Of a stretch of DNA of 18,746 nt, positions 1-8,713 are shown piece after piece. Every line of letters starts with the position of its first letter. Position 1 is the first letter of the stretch. The notes under the pieces were generated by a model. It was given only the letters and a program-made list of their open reading frames with translations, was not told the DNA's origin and searched no databases. The position numbers and the translations under genes were made by a program. The DNA comes from Candidatus Poribacteria bacterium (GTDB taxonomy: Bacteria; Poribacteria; DTPJ01): contig DTPJ01000836.1 of assembly GCA_011334435.1 (NCBI GenBank), forward strand, positions 1-18,746, given 5' to 3'.

Positions 1-381
1 GGTTTTAAGGATAAGGACCTAGCATTAGAGCTAATAAGAAGGAGGCGAGATATAATGAGAAGATCACCAACTTATGATATATTTGCAGAGATGATAGAAA
101 ACGAGAAAAAAGATGAGTGGATAAGAGAAGGATTACAGCAAGGATTACAACAAGGATTACAACAAGGATTACAGCAAGGACAATTAGAGGCAATGAAGAA
201 GTTTTTATTGGACACATTAGAGATAAGGTTTGAAAGAATACCAGATGGAATAATAGAGATCATAAACAATATAACTGATGAAGAGATATTCAGGACACTA
301 CATCGTTATGCGATAAAATGTTCATCATTGCGCGAATTCAAGACAAAAATGAAATCAATCATTGAAAAAAAAATAGATTAA
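1..381 (+). CDS. Rpn-like nuclease family protein, C-terminal part only (5' end outside window)
   Basis: The frame is open from base 1, so the gene probably starts to the left; 126 residues are visible. They read as a charged helical tail: a basic stretch (RRRR) at about residues 14-17, the motif MRRSPTYDIF at 19-28, an acidic/lysine-rich helix, four GLQQ repeats, then a helical end. This is the layout of the variable C-terminal region of Rpn/PD-(D/E)XK transposase-like nucleases, where an SPTY-like motif is followed by glycine/glutamine repeats. The nuclease core with its catalytic residues would lie upstream and cannot be seen, so the family call rests on tail resemblance alone. The TAA stop overlaps the ribosome binding site of the glycoside hydrolase gene, suggesting shared transcription. 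An alternative is a free-standing 108-residue gene starting at base 55. Confidence 0.6.
   Translation, partial: GFKDKDLALELIRRRRDIMRRSPTYDIFAEMIENEKKDEWIREGLQQGLQQGLQQGLQQGQLEAMKKFLLDTLEIRFERIPDGIIEIINNITDEEIFRTLHRYAIKCSSLREFKTKMKSIIEKKID
39..45 (+). promoter_or_regulatory. Strong internal Shine-Dalgarno sequence
   Basis: AAGGAGG, nine bases before the ATG at 55, inside an open frame that continues upstream. It is among the best SD matches in the window, and it is the main reason to suspect a separately translated C-terminal product. It also encodes part of an arginine run in the longer frame. Confidence 0.5.
55..381 (+). CDS. Possible intragenic RpnS-like small protein (108 aa)
   Basis: An ATG at 55-57 lies nine bases after a full-strength Shine-Dalgarno sequence (AAGGAGG, 39-45), although the same frame stays open upstream to the window edge. 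Translation from here gives a 108-residue, mostly helical protein that contains the GLQQ repeats. In characterised Rpn systems the variable C-terminal domain (RpnS) is made from an internal start, dimerises through a helix carrying four-residue repeats, and blocks the toxic full-length nuclease (RpnL). The same combination appears here: internal site, C-terminal position and repeats. Internal translation is an inference from the SD alone. The purine-rich codons for Arg-Arg-Arg could mimic an SD by chance, or 55 could be the only true start of a short gene. Confidence 0.45.
   Translation: MRRSPTYDIFAEMIENEKKDEWIREGLQQGLQQGLQQGLQQGQLEAMKKFLLDTLEIRFERIPDGIIEIINNITDEEIFRTLHRYAIKCSSLREFKTKMKSIIEKKID
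130..177 (+). repeat. Four tandem 12-base repeats encoding GLQQ
   Basis: The unit GGATTACARCAA occurs four times in a row, differing only at the third base of one codon (CAG or CAA), and is followed by a partial fifth unit (GGACAA). Twelve-base units add or remove four residues without breaking the frame. The near-identity of the copies suggests recent slippage or unequal exchange. The repeat falls in the predicted helix of the Rpn-like tail. Confidence 0.9.
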
Positions 382-385
382 GGAG
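381..385 (+). promoter_or_regulatory. Ribosome binding site of the glycoside hydrolase
   Basis: AGGAG, whose first base is also the last base of the preceding gene's TAA. It lies six bases before ATG 392. The other in-frame ATG, at 386, directly abuts the SD and is too close for it, so 392 is preferred. Confidence 0.65.
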
Positions 386-391
386 ATGGCA

Positions 392-1957
392 ATGTCACAA
401 ATACCATGTTGGGCGAAATTTGAGATTAATTTGATTAGCGATAAGATATATGATAATCCTGTTCAGGAGATCACTCTTTCTGCAATTTTTAAATCACCTG
501 ATGGGAAAGAATATCCAGTGCTTGGTTTCTGGAATGGCGACAAAAATTGGGTCATTAGATTCTCCCCATGCAAAATTGGCAAATGGACCTATGTAACCAA
601 ATTCTCAAATGCAGATGATCTGGGATTAAATAACCAAAAAGGGGAGTTTCATTGTGTAGAATATACTGGCGATAATCCTTTATTTAAGCATGGTGCAATA
701 CGAGTATCGGAAAACAGACGCTATTTAATACATAGTGATGGGACGCCTTTCTTTTGGTTAGGAGATACTGCGTGGAACGGTGTCCTTTTATCCAAAGATG
801 ATGATTGGAGAGTTTATCTTAAAGATAGGGTTAATAAGGGATTTACGGTAGTTCAATTTGTCACAACTCAATGGCGTGCAGCGACAGGCGATATTGATGG
901 AAGAGTGCCATTTACAGGTAAAGAAAAAATAAATATAAATCCTGAATTTTTCAAACGTATGGACAAACGTATAGAAGAAATGAATGACTTTGGCATAGTT
1001 GGCGCACCAGTGATGTTATGGGCGATCAGTGCTGATACCGATCCCGGATTATCGTTGCCTGATGATCAAGCGATTTTGCTTGCTAAATACATGCTTGCTA
1101 GATATTCAGCTTATCGTGTTATTTGGATACTTGGCGGAGACGGCAATTACAGAGGAGAGCGTTCAGAGAGATGGAAAAAAATTGGACGTGCAGTATTTGA
1201 TGGCTATCCAGATCAAATAGCAACGATGCATCCACAAGGTATGAATTGGGTCGCTGATGAATTTCGCCATGAAAATTGGTTTAGCTTCAATGGCTATCAA
1301 AGCGGTCATGGCGATAGTGATGATACGCTTAAATGGCTTTGTGAAGGTCCTCCAAGCGTTGATTGGAAAAAAGAACCTCATCATCCTATAATCAATCTTG
1401 AACCAAATTATGAAGCACATGTCGCTTATCAATCAAGAAAACCCCATGACGCAAAAGCGGTCAGACGTGCTTGTTATTGGAGTCTTCTTGTATCCCCTAC
1501 CGCAGGTGTGACTTATGGCGCTCATGGTATATGGAGTTGGGAAATTGAACCGAAAGAACCGATGAACCATAAAGGCTCTGGAATAGCTCAACCTTGGTAT
1601 GAAGCTATAAAATTCCCCGGAAGCCTGCATGTAAAGTATATGAAAGAATTCTTCATGTCTTTTGATTGGTGGAAACTTATTCCCGCTCCCGAATTACTGG
1701 TGGAACAACCCAGCAAAGATGATCCACATAAATTCGTCGCAGTTGCCAAAACATCAGATAACAAATATATTGCAGTTTATATCCCAGAAGGAACTGACAT
1801 TAAATTGGATTTGAATATGCTCAAAAAACCTATGAAAGCGAAATGGTTTAACCCGAGAAATGGTGAATGGTCTGATGAATTTGATGTTAATGAATCGTTA
1901 CAAACTTTTCGTCCAATAGATAATGAAGATTGGGCACTCTTAATATATAGTCTTTGA
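392..1957 (+). CDS. DUF4038/apiosidase-like glycoside hydrolase with DUF5060-like N-terminal domain
   Basis: A 521-residue protein. Residues 5-88 resemble DUF5060, a beta-sandwich found before this enzyme class (motifs FWNGD and a following PCKIGKW). Residues about 100-430 resemble the DUF4038/apiosidase-like TIM barrel (GH140 relatives): DGTPFFWLGDTAW at 116-128, WILGGDGN around D250, and INLEPNYE around E337. By family comparison D250 and E337 are the likely acid/base and nucleophile. The last 90 residues look like the small beta-sandwich (putative collagen-binding type) that often ends these proteins, with the motif WFNPRNGEW. Family members cleave glycosidic bonds in plant or microbial polysaccharides; the substrate cannot be read from sequence. 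No signal peptide is visible, which is odd for a polysaccharide enzyme. The gene starts ten bases after the Rpn-like tail gene. Confidence 0.85.
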   Translation: MSQIPCWAKFEINLISDKIYDNPVQEITLSAIFKSPDGKEYPVLGFWNGDKNWVIRFSPCKIGKWTYVTKFSNADDLGLNNQKGEFHCVEYTGDNPLFKHGAIRVSENRRYLIHSDGTPFFWLGDTAWNGVLLSKDDDWRVYLKDRVNKGFTVVQFVTTQWRAATGDIDGRVPFTGKEKININPEFFKRMDKRIEEMNDFGIVGAPVMLWAISADTDPGLSLPDDQAILLAKYMLARYSAYRVIWILGGDGNYRGERSERWKKIGRAVFDGYPDQIATMHPQGMNWVADEFRHENWFSFNGYQSGHGDSDDTLKWLCEGPPSVDWKKEPHHPIINLEPNYEAHVAYQSRKPHDAKAVRRACYWSLLVSPTAGVTYGAHGIWSWEIEPKEPMNHKGSGIAQPWYEAIKFPGSLHVKYMKEFFMSFDWWKLIPAPELLVEQPSKDDPHKFVAVAKTSDNKYIAVYIPEGTDIKLDLNMLKKPMKAKWFNPRNGEWSDEFDVNESLQTFRPIDNEDWALLIYSL

Positions 1958-1982
1958 TAATGTAGTCAAAACAACGGATTAT
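1954..1982 (+). promoter_or_regulatory. Possible promoter upstream of tamB
   Basis: TTGATA (1954-1959) and GATTAT (1977-1982) are separated by 17 bases, in the 54-base gap before the TamB-like gene. The -35 box matches consensus at five of six positions and the -10 box at four. The -35 overlaps the glycoside hydrolase stop codon. In AT-rich DNA such matches are common, so this is only a candidate for the promoter of the long plus-strand gene group. Confidence 0.25.
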
Positions 1983-2011
1983 ATGGAAATTTAGGATAGT
2001 GACTTCTTGAT

Positions 2012-5000
2012 ATGAAAAAGAAAATTTTCATAACAATAGCGATTTTCTTTGTCGCTTTATTTATAGGCGGATATTTCTTTCTCAGAAGCGATTACGCATT
2101 AGATATGATCCGTTCTTTTGCTGAATCCAAGATACAGGATTTAATCAAGCGAGAGGTCTCAATAGGAAGTATCACTGGCGATCTTTTCCGAAAAATCACT
2201 ATAAACGACATTGCAATAGCAAAAAATGAAAAGCTTATTGAAGGAAACCTAATTGATATAGAGAAGATAGAAGCGGAATATTCCCTAATTAAGCTTTTCA
2301 GGCTCAAATTTGTTGTAAGTGACCTTGAAATAACCAAACCGCGTATTTCTCTGGTGATAGATGAAAACGGAAAAATTAACCTTCCCGAATTCCCACAACA
2401 AGAACCCAAAGAAGAAAAGGGCGAACCTTTATTAAAATTTCTTTTGTCAAAGGCGGAGATAAAATCTGCCGAAATTAGCGTTATTGATAAAAGAGATGCG
2501 ATCAATCTGACGATAGATGACCTAAATGTGATGATAAATGGAGATTATATTGACAAGGCTTTGTATAATGGCGAAGTAAAAGCTGACAAAGCAAATGTAA
2601 GTCTTCAAAATGTGACAAAACAAATATCTGATATAGCTATGAGTTTTAATATGGTTGACGATAAAATAAATCTGTCCGATCTCGGTTTGAGAATTGGTCA
2701 GTCGTCTGTTAAAGGTTTTGGCGAGATCACAAGCGGGAAAACTCAAAAGATAGATATTAATATTGATTCCAAAATAGCCTTAGAAGATTTTAAAGAATTC
2801 GCTCCACAACTTAAACGTCTTAATGGTTTGGTAAACATAAATATAAAAGCCAATGGTGAAGTTCCAAATATATCAGGGATATGCAGATTAAACTCTGACC
2901 AGATTCAAATTAACAACCTTACTGTTGGCAAGACCTTTGGTGAAGCGAAATTCTCAACGAAAGACTTTGAGTTAAATGATATGACAGTCCAAATTGGAAA
3001 TGGGAAGGCAGAAGTCAATGCAAAGGTAAAATTAGCTGATGGAAAGATCAATAATTATCAAGGGAATATCAAAATTGATCAACTTGATACATCAAAGATT
3101 ATAAGCGGTATAACAGAAATTGAATCATCTATATCAGGTTATCTTAATGGTGATATAAAGATCAAAGGTAAAGAACTCCGTCCTAACTCGCTTGAAGCTG
3201 AAGGCGAAGTCAATATCATTGATACTAAGCTAAGAATTCCACAAGCTAAATCAAACTCTCCGTCAGAATATAAAAATATCGCAATTGGCAACATCAAATC
3301 CAATCTAAATATTGATGGTCCACAAATAGCAATGAACGTCAATCGCGATAAGATGATTATGGCGTTAAAAGGCAGGTTAAATGATGATGCAAGCCTTAAA
3401 TTGTCAATGAATTTAAATGGTATTGATATGGCAGAAATAGCGTCTCTCGCGACAGGCAATTCTCTGATAAACGGACAAGGACAAGTATCCGCAGACGCAG
3501 AGATGAAGATCGTCAATCCCGCTTTTCTAAAAAGTATGGGGCTAAAAGATAGCAGACAACAGGGACGTTTAATTAAAGATATAAAGGACTTGAAAGGCAA
3601 TATCAAAATTAGCATTCCAAATATAGATGTTCCATTAGCTAATAAAGAAGGTTCTGAACAATCACAAATCCACATTGGCTCTCTTAATGGCACTGTGTCT
3701 ATCAACGACGAGAATATAAAGACAGATGACCTTACATTATTGCTTGATGGTGCAAAATGCCTCATTCTTGCCGATGTCAAAGCAGAAAAAACGCCGAAGA
3801 TAAATGCAAAAATGATAATTGACTCAATTGTAATTGAAAAATATAAAAATCTGATAGGTGAAAATATACCTATAAATGGAGGATTGATAGAAGGCGAGAT
3901 AAATATCAACGGTGATATGAACGCTTTAAATGGCAATGGTGAGATGTTTATTCATTCTTTGTCAATTGGCACACGCGTTATAGACCCAATAGAAATCCCA
4001 ATAACAATTAAATCAAATGAATTGATCATACCAGAGCTTTTAATATCGAGTGACGGCGAGCAAATAAGGACAGTCTTTGAATTTAATCCAAATGGAGATT
4101 ATGACATTCAGGTTGACTCATCGCCGATCAGCATAGGGAAACTCTATTCTAATTTTGTATCTACCAAAGGTGGGGAAATTGTGCAGGATAGCGAAAGTGA
4201 AAAACATATCGCTACTCCTGATGGCAATATACAGATTTCAATTTCAGGAAATGGGAATATGAAATCACCATCATTAGACGGTAGGATAGATATTAATGAT
4301 CTAAGCTATAACGGAGAGAAATTCGGAGATGGAGAATGCCTTATTAAAGTTGGCAATGATAAAGCTAATGTAGAAATGCGTCTATTAGACAAAACGGTTA
4401 TCACAAGTTTAGAAGCAAGTATCAAGAAACCATTCCCATTTTCAGCAAGACTGAAATTAGAAGATATTAATGTTGAGCCTGCTTTAAGGATTGCTAAGAT
4501 CGGTGAGATGTTTGATCTTAATCTAACTGGCGACATAATGGCTTATGGTGATGGTGAACATCCAATGGACATAACAATAGACGGTTCTTTGGATAATATA
4601 ATATTTAGTGCAGGACAACATAATTGGGTTAATAAATCGCCGATAAGCCTTAAACTCAAAGACCGTAAATTCAATATAGATTCATTACAAATGGACGGCA
4701 AGGACGGGAGTTTATTAATTAACGCATCCGCGGAATTATCCAATTCAAAAGAAAATCAAAAGATTGATATAAATGCAAATGCAAAGATAAATGATTTTGA
4801 TCTGTCAGTCGCATCAGATATTATGCAAACTCCAAAGCCGTTAAAAGGGAAAATAAATTGTAATGTCTTCGTAATTGGTGATAGTAAATCCCCAAATATA
4901 TTGGCAGAAATTGATGGATCAGGGATAGAATACGATCAGATAAATATTGACGGTTTTTCCAGTGAAATTGCATATAAAGAAAATTTGCTTGAAGTCCAAA

Positions 5001-8000
5001 AATTTCTTGTGAATGCTTTTAATGGTGAGGCAAACCTTACATACTCAATGCCACTTAATTTAATGGAGAAAGACGCCCTTCTTCCACAAAAACTGATGAA
5101 TACAAATATGCGTCTATCTATAAATGCGAAGGATATGGACATGGGCATTCTTTCAAAACTCGCTCCAACTGTTGAGTTATCTCAGGGCAAGATTGATAAT
5201 ATAAGTATTGATGTTTCAGGTCGTATAAAACAGCCAAGAGTTAAAGGATTAATAAGCTTGAAAGATGGGTTTATCAAATTAAAATCCTCTCCTGTTCCAA
5301 TAGAAAATATTGACGGGCAAGTTTCTATACAAAACTCAAAGATAGAGCTTGGCGGAGATATGTATGAGCTTAGCGATTCTGAATACGAAACCTCTCTTGA
5401 ACTTTCATTGAAATTAGACAAAGGAAAATGCAATGCCAAAGGAAATATAGATATTCCAAGGGATTTTATAGATTATGTATTAAAGCCAAAACCAGACATA
5501 ACTCCTATAGAAAATGTCCTGTCAATCATCAAAAATCCAGACGAAAACGTTAAATATCCGTCATTTAATCTTAATGTTAATGCAAAAGATATAAATGTAG
5601 ATGCTTGGATAAAGCCAAAGAATGATGTTACTTTACCTATAAACGGTGAAATATCCGCATTTGCTAATATTAATGGCTTTATATACAACCCAAGTGGAGA
5701 AGTTGTAATAACTCCGATTAATTTAATTGTAAATAACCATGAGATAAAAAATTCAGGGATTCCTAAGATCACATTATCCGATAGAAAAATAAATATTAAC
5801 GATTTCAAGTTACTGACGAAATCACCAAAAGATCTAAGTGGCAAAGAACAAGAAGGCACAATAAGCATCTTGGGAAATGTGAACATTAACGATAAAACGC
5901 TTGATATAACTTGCTTAGGAGAACATCTGCATCCCGGAATAGCTTCATTTGCTTTGAATAAGCAAACTTTGGACAATGAAACATCAAAGATCGCTATCAA
6001 TCATGGTGATATTGGATTTAATATTGGAATAAACGGCAATCTTGACTCTCCGAACATAGATGTATCTGTAAAGGGAAAAGATATTTCTATGCCTGTTATT
6101 GTATCTAAACAAGGATCATCGCAAGAAAAAGAGGCAAAAGTTGATAACCTATCCTGTGAACTTTCTTATAGCAACGGACTTTTTGATATAAAAACCGTCA
6201 ATTTAAACACTTTCGGCAATACAATGGACGTTAAAGGAAAAATTCCTGTTGATATATCATTTTTCCCAGCAAAAGTGACATTTCCCGATGAAGATATGGA
6301 TATAAAACTTTTGATGGATAATTTTAGTATGGAATTTATAAACCAATTTGTTGATATAGTCCAAGATTTCAATGGCAGTGCTAAAGCAGATATTAGCTTG
6401 CTTGGGAAGGTCAACGATCCAAAGCTTATAGGAAGCCTGAATTTACAAAATGCAGATTGCAGTATTATTGCAATAAAGCCGATACAAGCAAAGGCACAGA
6501 CAGATCAAAAAACGACCTTAAATGTAAATAACATCAATCTAAAAATAACGATGGATGGAAACAAGATCAAAATAGATGACGCATCGTTCAGGATAGGTGA
6601 TGGATATTATAAAGCTGATGGAAAATTAGAAATGGGGGAAAAACTTAAACCTCAGACATTTGAGGTTTTATTTAAGACAGAACCAGCGATGTTGAAACCT
6701 TTTGTTGAATTAGCCGGCGGACAAATCGCCTCTCAAATATCTGGTGACATTAGAGTTCAAGGAAAGCTTACAGGTGATTTTAGAGATTTTATCGGAAAAC
6801 CAACCACAGAAGTATTAAAACAGATATTAGGTGAATTTGACATTAAACCAGAAGGAGTCAATATCATTGTGTCTGGTCATAAGATTACCAACCCCAAGCG
6901 GATATATGCGGAATTCAAAAAGGGTCGTCTATATATGCCATCATTTGGGCTTGTGGATACTACGCCCGGTGTTGTCAATGGAACAAGCATTGGTGCAATG
7001 GGATTATGGGAGATCGGCGGAGATAAATCATTTAATCTAACTTCTTATGTTGATATGGGATTTATATCTGAGTTCTTAGGCAAACCTGATTTAATGCAAG
7101 GGCGATTTGGTCTAAAGCTTGAGGCACGTGGGAATGAAATAAAATGTTTTTGGCCACCAACAGAAGACGATCGTAGCCTAAAACTTATCTTTGGAAACGC
7201 TGGTGTTGATAGATTAGAGGGAATGATTACATTCAAAAATCAAAGTCTTAATATAGAGAAACTATGGCTTGCATCAGGAAATAATTTTGTCAGCATATCA
7301 GGTGTTGTCCCAATTGATGGAAGGCAAATGTCAATACAATTTGACGCCAAACTCAATGATATGAGCATATTATCACTCGTCAACAAAGATATTGCAGAAT
7401 CAGGAGGAAATGGAACAATAGGTGCTACTATAACTGGCGACATAAAGAAGATAATCACTAATGAAGAACCCGTTAATTTCATCGGATCATGTGTGTTTAA
7501 TGACTTATCTGCAAATTTTGAGCGAGCTTTTGTTGAATTCAACGACTTAAAAGTTGATATAGATTTTGATTCAAGGACTACACCGTCAATAATATTTAGG
7601 GATGTTCGCGGAAAGATGAATGGTGGCGAATTTGTCTTAGATACATCAAGAAAGCCCGGAATAGCGATTATATGGGACAAACAAAGAGGATATAAGATCG
7701 GAGAGTTTATGAATATAGCCCTTAATGTAAAGGACTGTATGATATATCAGCCAGATATGTATAGTATAATCTTTGATGCGGACCCAGTCAGATTTAGAGG
7801 GAATATGGATGCCCCTAAAATAACAGGGAATATCACAATCAAAAAGGGACAATATGTTGAGACCATCCAAAGCCTTATACAAAACCTCTTATCATCAAGA
7901 GAAATAGGCACAAAGGCATCTCTTGATTATCCGCTTGTCAAAAATCTTGAACTTGACGTAGATGTCGTAAGAGGGACGATGAGAATGAATAATGGCTTGG

Positions 8001-8698
8001 TTGACGCAGAGACAGAATTCACTGCAAGAGTTACAGGTTCTCCCGCAGACCCTCGTGTCCGAGCCAATGGACGTATCACCGAAGGTTCATTTGAATACCT
8101 AAGCAGAAAATTTAAAATAACAAAAGGCGAATTTACTAATGAGGCAAGAATTGACCCAAAATATGAAATTGTCGCAGAAACAGAACTCAACCAAGATCAA
8201 ATGGGAATAGATGCGTCTCAGGGATCAAACTTAAAAGTTCAAATGGAAGTAAAGGGGTCCTTGACAGAAAGAACAGTAGATTTCAAGGTTTTAGGCGGTG
8301 GACCTGCTCTCCAGCAATTGCCTGATTTAAGCCAAAATCAGATCGCTATATTACTTGCTACTGGTAGCACATCAGATCAGCTTTTATCAAGGACAATGTC
8401 AACTTCATCTCAGTTATTGATGGAGCCAGCAAGACTATATGTTGAATCTTATGCAGAAAAAATGCTTAGGTTAAAAGAGCTAAAACTTCAAGCTGATCCA
8501 AGAAATCCAAGAGAAGCAAGAGTTATGGCAGTAAAGCCTATTATGGAACAAATATCAATGACACTTGACGTCGGTTATGCTGGTCGTCAGTGGTTTGGAT
8601 TGCAACGTGAAGTAGGGAAAAATTTTGCGGTAGCTGGAAAGGTAAGCCAAGAGGGTGATTGGGGATTTGATCTCAAGTTGAAACAAAATTTTAAGTAA
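2012..8698 (+). CDS. tamB: Giant TamB/YtfN-like translocation and assembly (DUF490) protein
   Basis: A 2228-residue protein with one N-terminal membrane anchor (about residues 5-24, after MKKK) and a very long body of beta-rich repeats. The body alternates short hydrophobic strands with Asn/Asp/Gly turns, as in TamB/AsmA-type grooves. Roughly the last 380 residues match the TamB (DUF490) C-terminal domain; recognisable stretches include YPLVKNLELDVDV, GSFEYLSRKF, LPDLSQNQIAILLATG and a final strand in LKLKQNF. TamB spans the periplasm from the inner membrane to an Omp85 protein and serves outer-membrane protein insertion and/or phospholipid transport. E. coli TamB has about 1260 residues, so this one is nearly twice as long. 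An Omp85 gene follows 15 bases later, the usual partner arrangement. The start is the first in-frame Met before the anchor; its SD is weak (AGGA about 15 bases upstream). Confidence 0.88.
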   Translation: MKKKIFITIAIFFVALFIGGYFFLRSDYALDMIRSFAESKIQDLIKREVSIGSITGDLFRKITINDIAIAKNEKLIEGNLIDIEKIEAEYSLIKLFRLKFVVSDLEITKPRISLVIDENGKINLPEFPQQEPKEEKGEPLLKFLLSKAEIKSAEISVIDKRDAINLTIDDLNVMINGDYIDKALYNGEVKADKANVSLQNVTKQISDIAMSFNMVDDKINLSDLGLRIGQSSVKGFGEITSGKTQKIDINIDSKIALEDFKEFAPQLKRLNGLVNINIKANGEVPNISGICRLNSDQIQINNLTVGKTFGEAKFSTKDFELNDMTVQIGNGKAEVNAKVKLADGKINNYQGNIKIDQLDTSKIISGITEIESSISGYLNGDIKIKGKELRPNSLEAEGEVNIIDTKLRIPQAKSNSPSEYKNIAIGNIKSNLNIDGPQIAMNVNRDKMIMALKGRLNDDASLKLSMNLNGIDMAEIASLATGNSLINGQGQVSADAEMKIVNPAFLKSMGLKDSRQQGRLIKDIKDLKGNIKISIPNIDVPLANKEGSEQSQIHIGSLNGTVSINDENIKTDDLTLLLDGAKCLILADVKAEKTPKINAKMIIDSIVIEKYKNLIGENIPINGGLIEGEININGDMNALNGNGEMFIHSLSIGTRVIDPIEIPITIKSNELIIPELLISSDGEQIRTVFEFNPNGDYDIQVDSSPISIGKLYSNFVSTKGGEIVQDSESEKHIATPDGNIQISISGNGNMKSPSLDGRIDINDLSYNGEKFGDGECLIKVGNDKANVEMRLLDKTVITSLEASIKKPFPFSARLKLEDINVEPALRIAKIGEMFDLNLTGDIMAYGDGEHPMDITIDGSLDNIIFSAGQHNWVNKSPISLKLKDRKFNIDSLQMDGKDGSLLINASAELSNSKENQKIDINANAKINDFDLSVASDIMQTPKPLKGKINCNVFVIGDSKSPNILAEIDGSGIEYDQINIDGFSSEIAYKENLLEVQKFLVNAFNGEANLTYSMPLNLMEKDALLPQKLMNTNMRLSINAKDMDMGILSKLAPTVELSQGKIDNISIDVSGRIKQPRVKGLISLKDGFIKLKSSPVPIENIDGQVSIQNSKIELGGDMYELSDSEYETSLELSLKLDKGKCNAKGNIDIPRDFIDYVLKPKPDITPIENVLSIIKNPDENVKYPSFNLNVNAKDINVDAWIKPKNDVTLPINGEISAFANINGFIYNPSGEVVITPINLIVNNHEIKNSGIPKITLSDRKININDFKLLTKSPKDLSGKEQEGTISILGNVNINDKTLDITCLGEHLHPGIASFALNKQTLDNETSKIAINHGDIGFNIGINGNLDSPNIDVSVKGKDISMPVIVSKQGSSQEKEAKVDNLSCELSYSNGLFDIKTVNLNTFGNTMDVKGKIPVDISFFPAKVTFPDEDMDIKLLMDNFSMEFINQFVDIVQDFNGSAKADISLLGKVNDPKLIGSLNLQNADCSIIAIKPIQAKAQTDQKTTLNVNNINLKITMDGNKIKIDDASFRIGDGYYKADGKLEMGEKLKPQTFEVLFKTEPAMLKPFVELAGGQIASQISGDIRVQGKLTGDFRDFIGKPTTEVLKQILGEFDIKPEGVNIIVSGHKITNPKRIYAEFKKGRLYMPSFGLVDTTPGVVNGTSIGAMGLWEIGGDKSFNLTSYVDMGFISEFLGKPDLMQGRFGLKLEARGNEIKCFWPPTEDDRSLKLIFGNAGVDRLEGMITFKNQSLNIEKLWLASGNNFVSISGVVPIDGRQMSIQFDAKLNDMSILSLVNKDIAESGGNGTIGATITGDIKKIITNEEPVNFIGSCVFNDLSANFERAFVEFNDLKVDIDFDSRTTPSIIFRDVRGKMNGGEFVLDTSRKPGIAIIWDKQRGYKIGEFMNIALNVKDCMIYQPDMYSIIFDADPVRFRGNMDAPKITGNITIKKGQYVETIQSLIQNLLSSREIGTKASLDYPLVKNLELDVDVVRGTMRMNNGLVDAETEFTARVTGSPADPRVRANGRITEGSFEYLSRKFKITKGEFTNEARIDPKYEIVAETELNQDQMGIDASQGSNLKVQMEVKGSLTERTVDFKVLGGGPALQQLPDLSQNQIAILLATGSTSDQLLSRTMSTSSQLLMEPARLYVESYAEKMLRLKELKLQADPRNPREARVMAVKPIMEQISMTLDVGYAGRQWFGLQREVGKNFAVAGKVSQEGDWGFDLKLKQNFK

Positions 8699-8713
8699 AA
8701 GCAAGCGATAATT

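Noticed and set aside
130..177. CRISPR or minisatellite of non-coding type
   Set aside because: The units are contiguous 12-mers without spacers and lie in frame within a coding region.
386..391. ATG 386 as start of the glycoside hydrolase
   Set aside because: It directly abuts the AGGAG SD and is too close to it; ATG 392 has proper spacing.
3139..3936. 265-residue minus-strand open frame inside the TamB gene
   Set aside because: It mirrors the coding frame of TamB, has a Ser/Ile/Phe-rich composition expected of an antisense reading, and lacks an SD and recognisable domains.
5473..6000. 175-residue minus-strand open frame inside the TamB gene
   Set aside because: Same antisense-shadow composition and no ribosome binding site; TamB coding is continuous through it.
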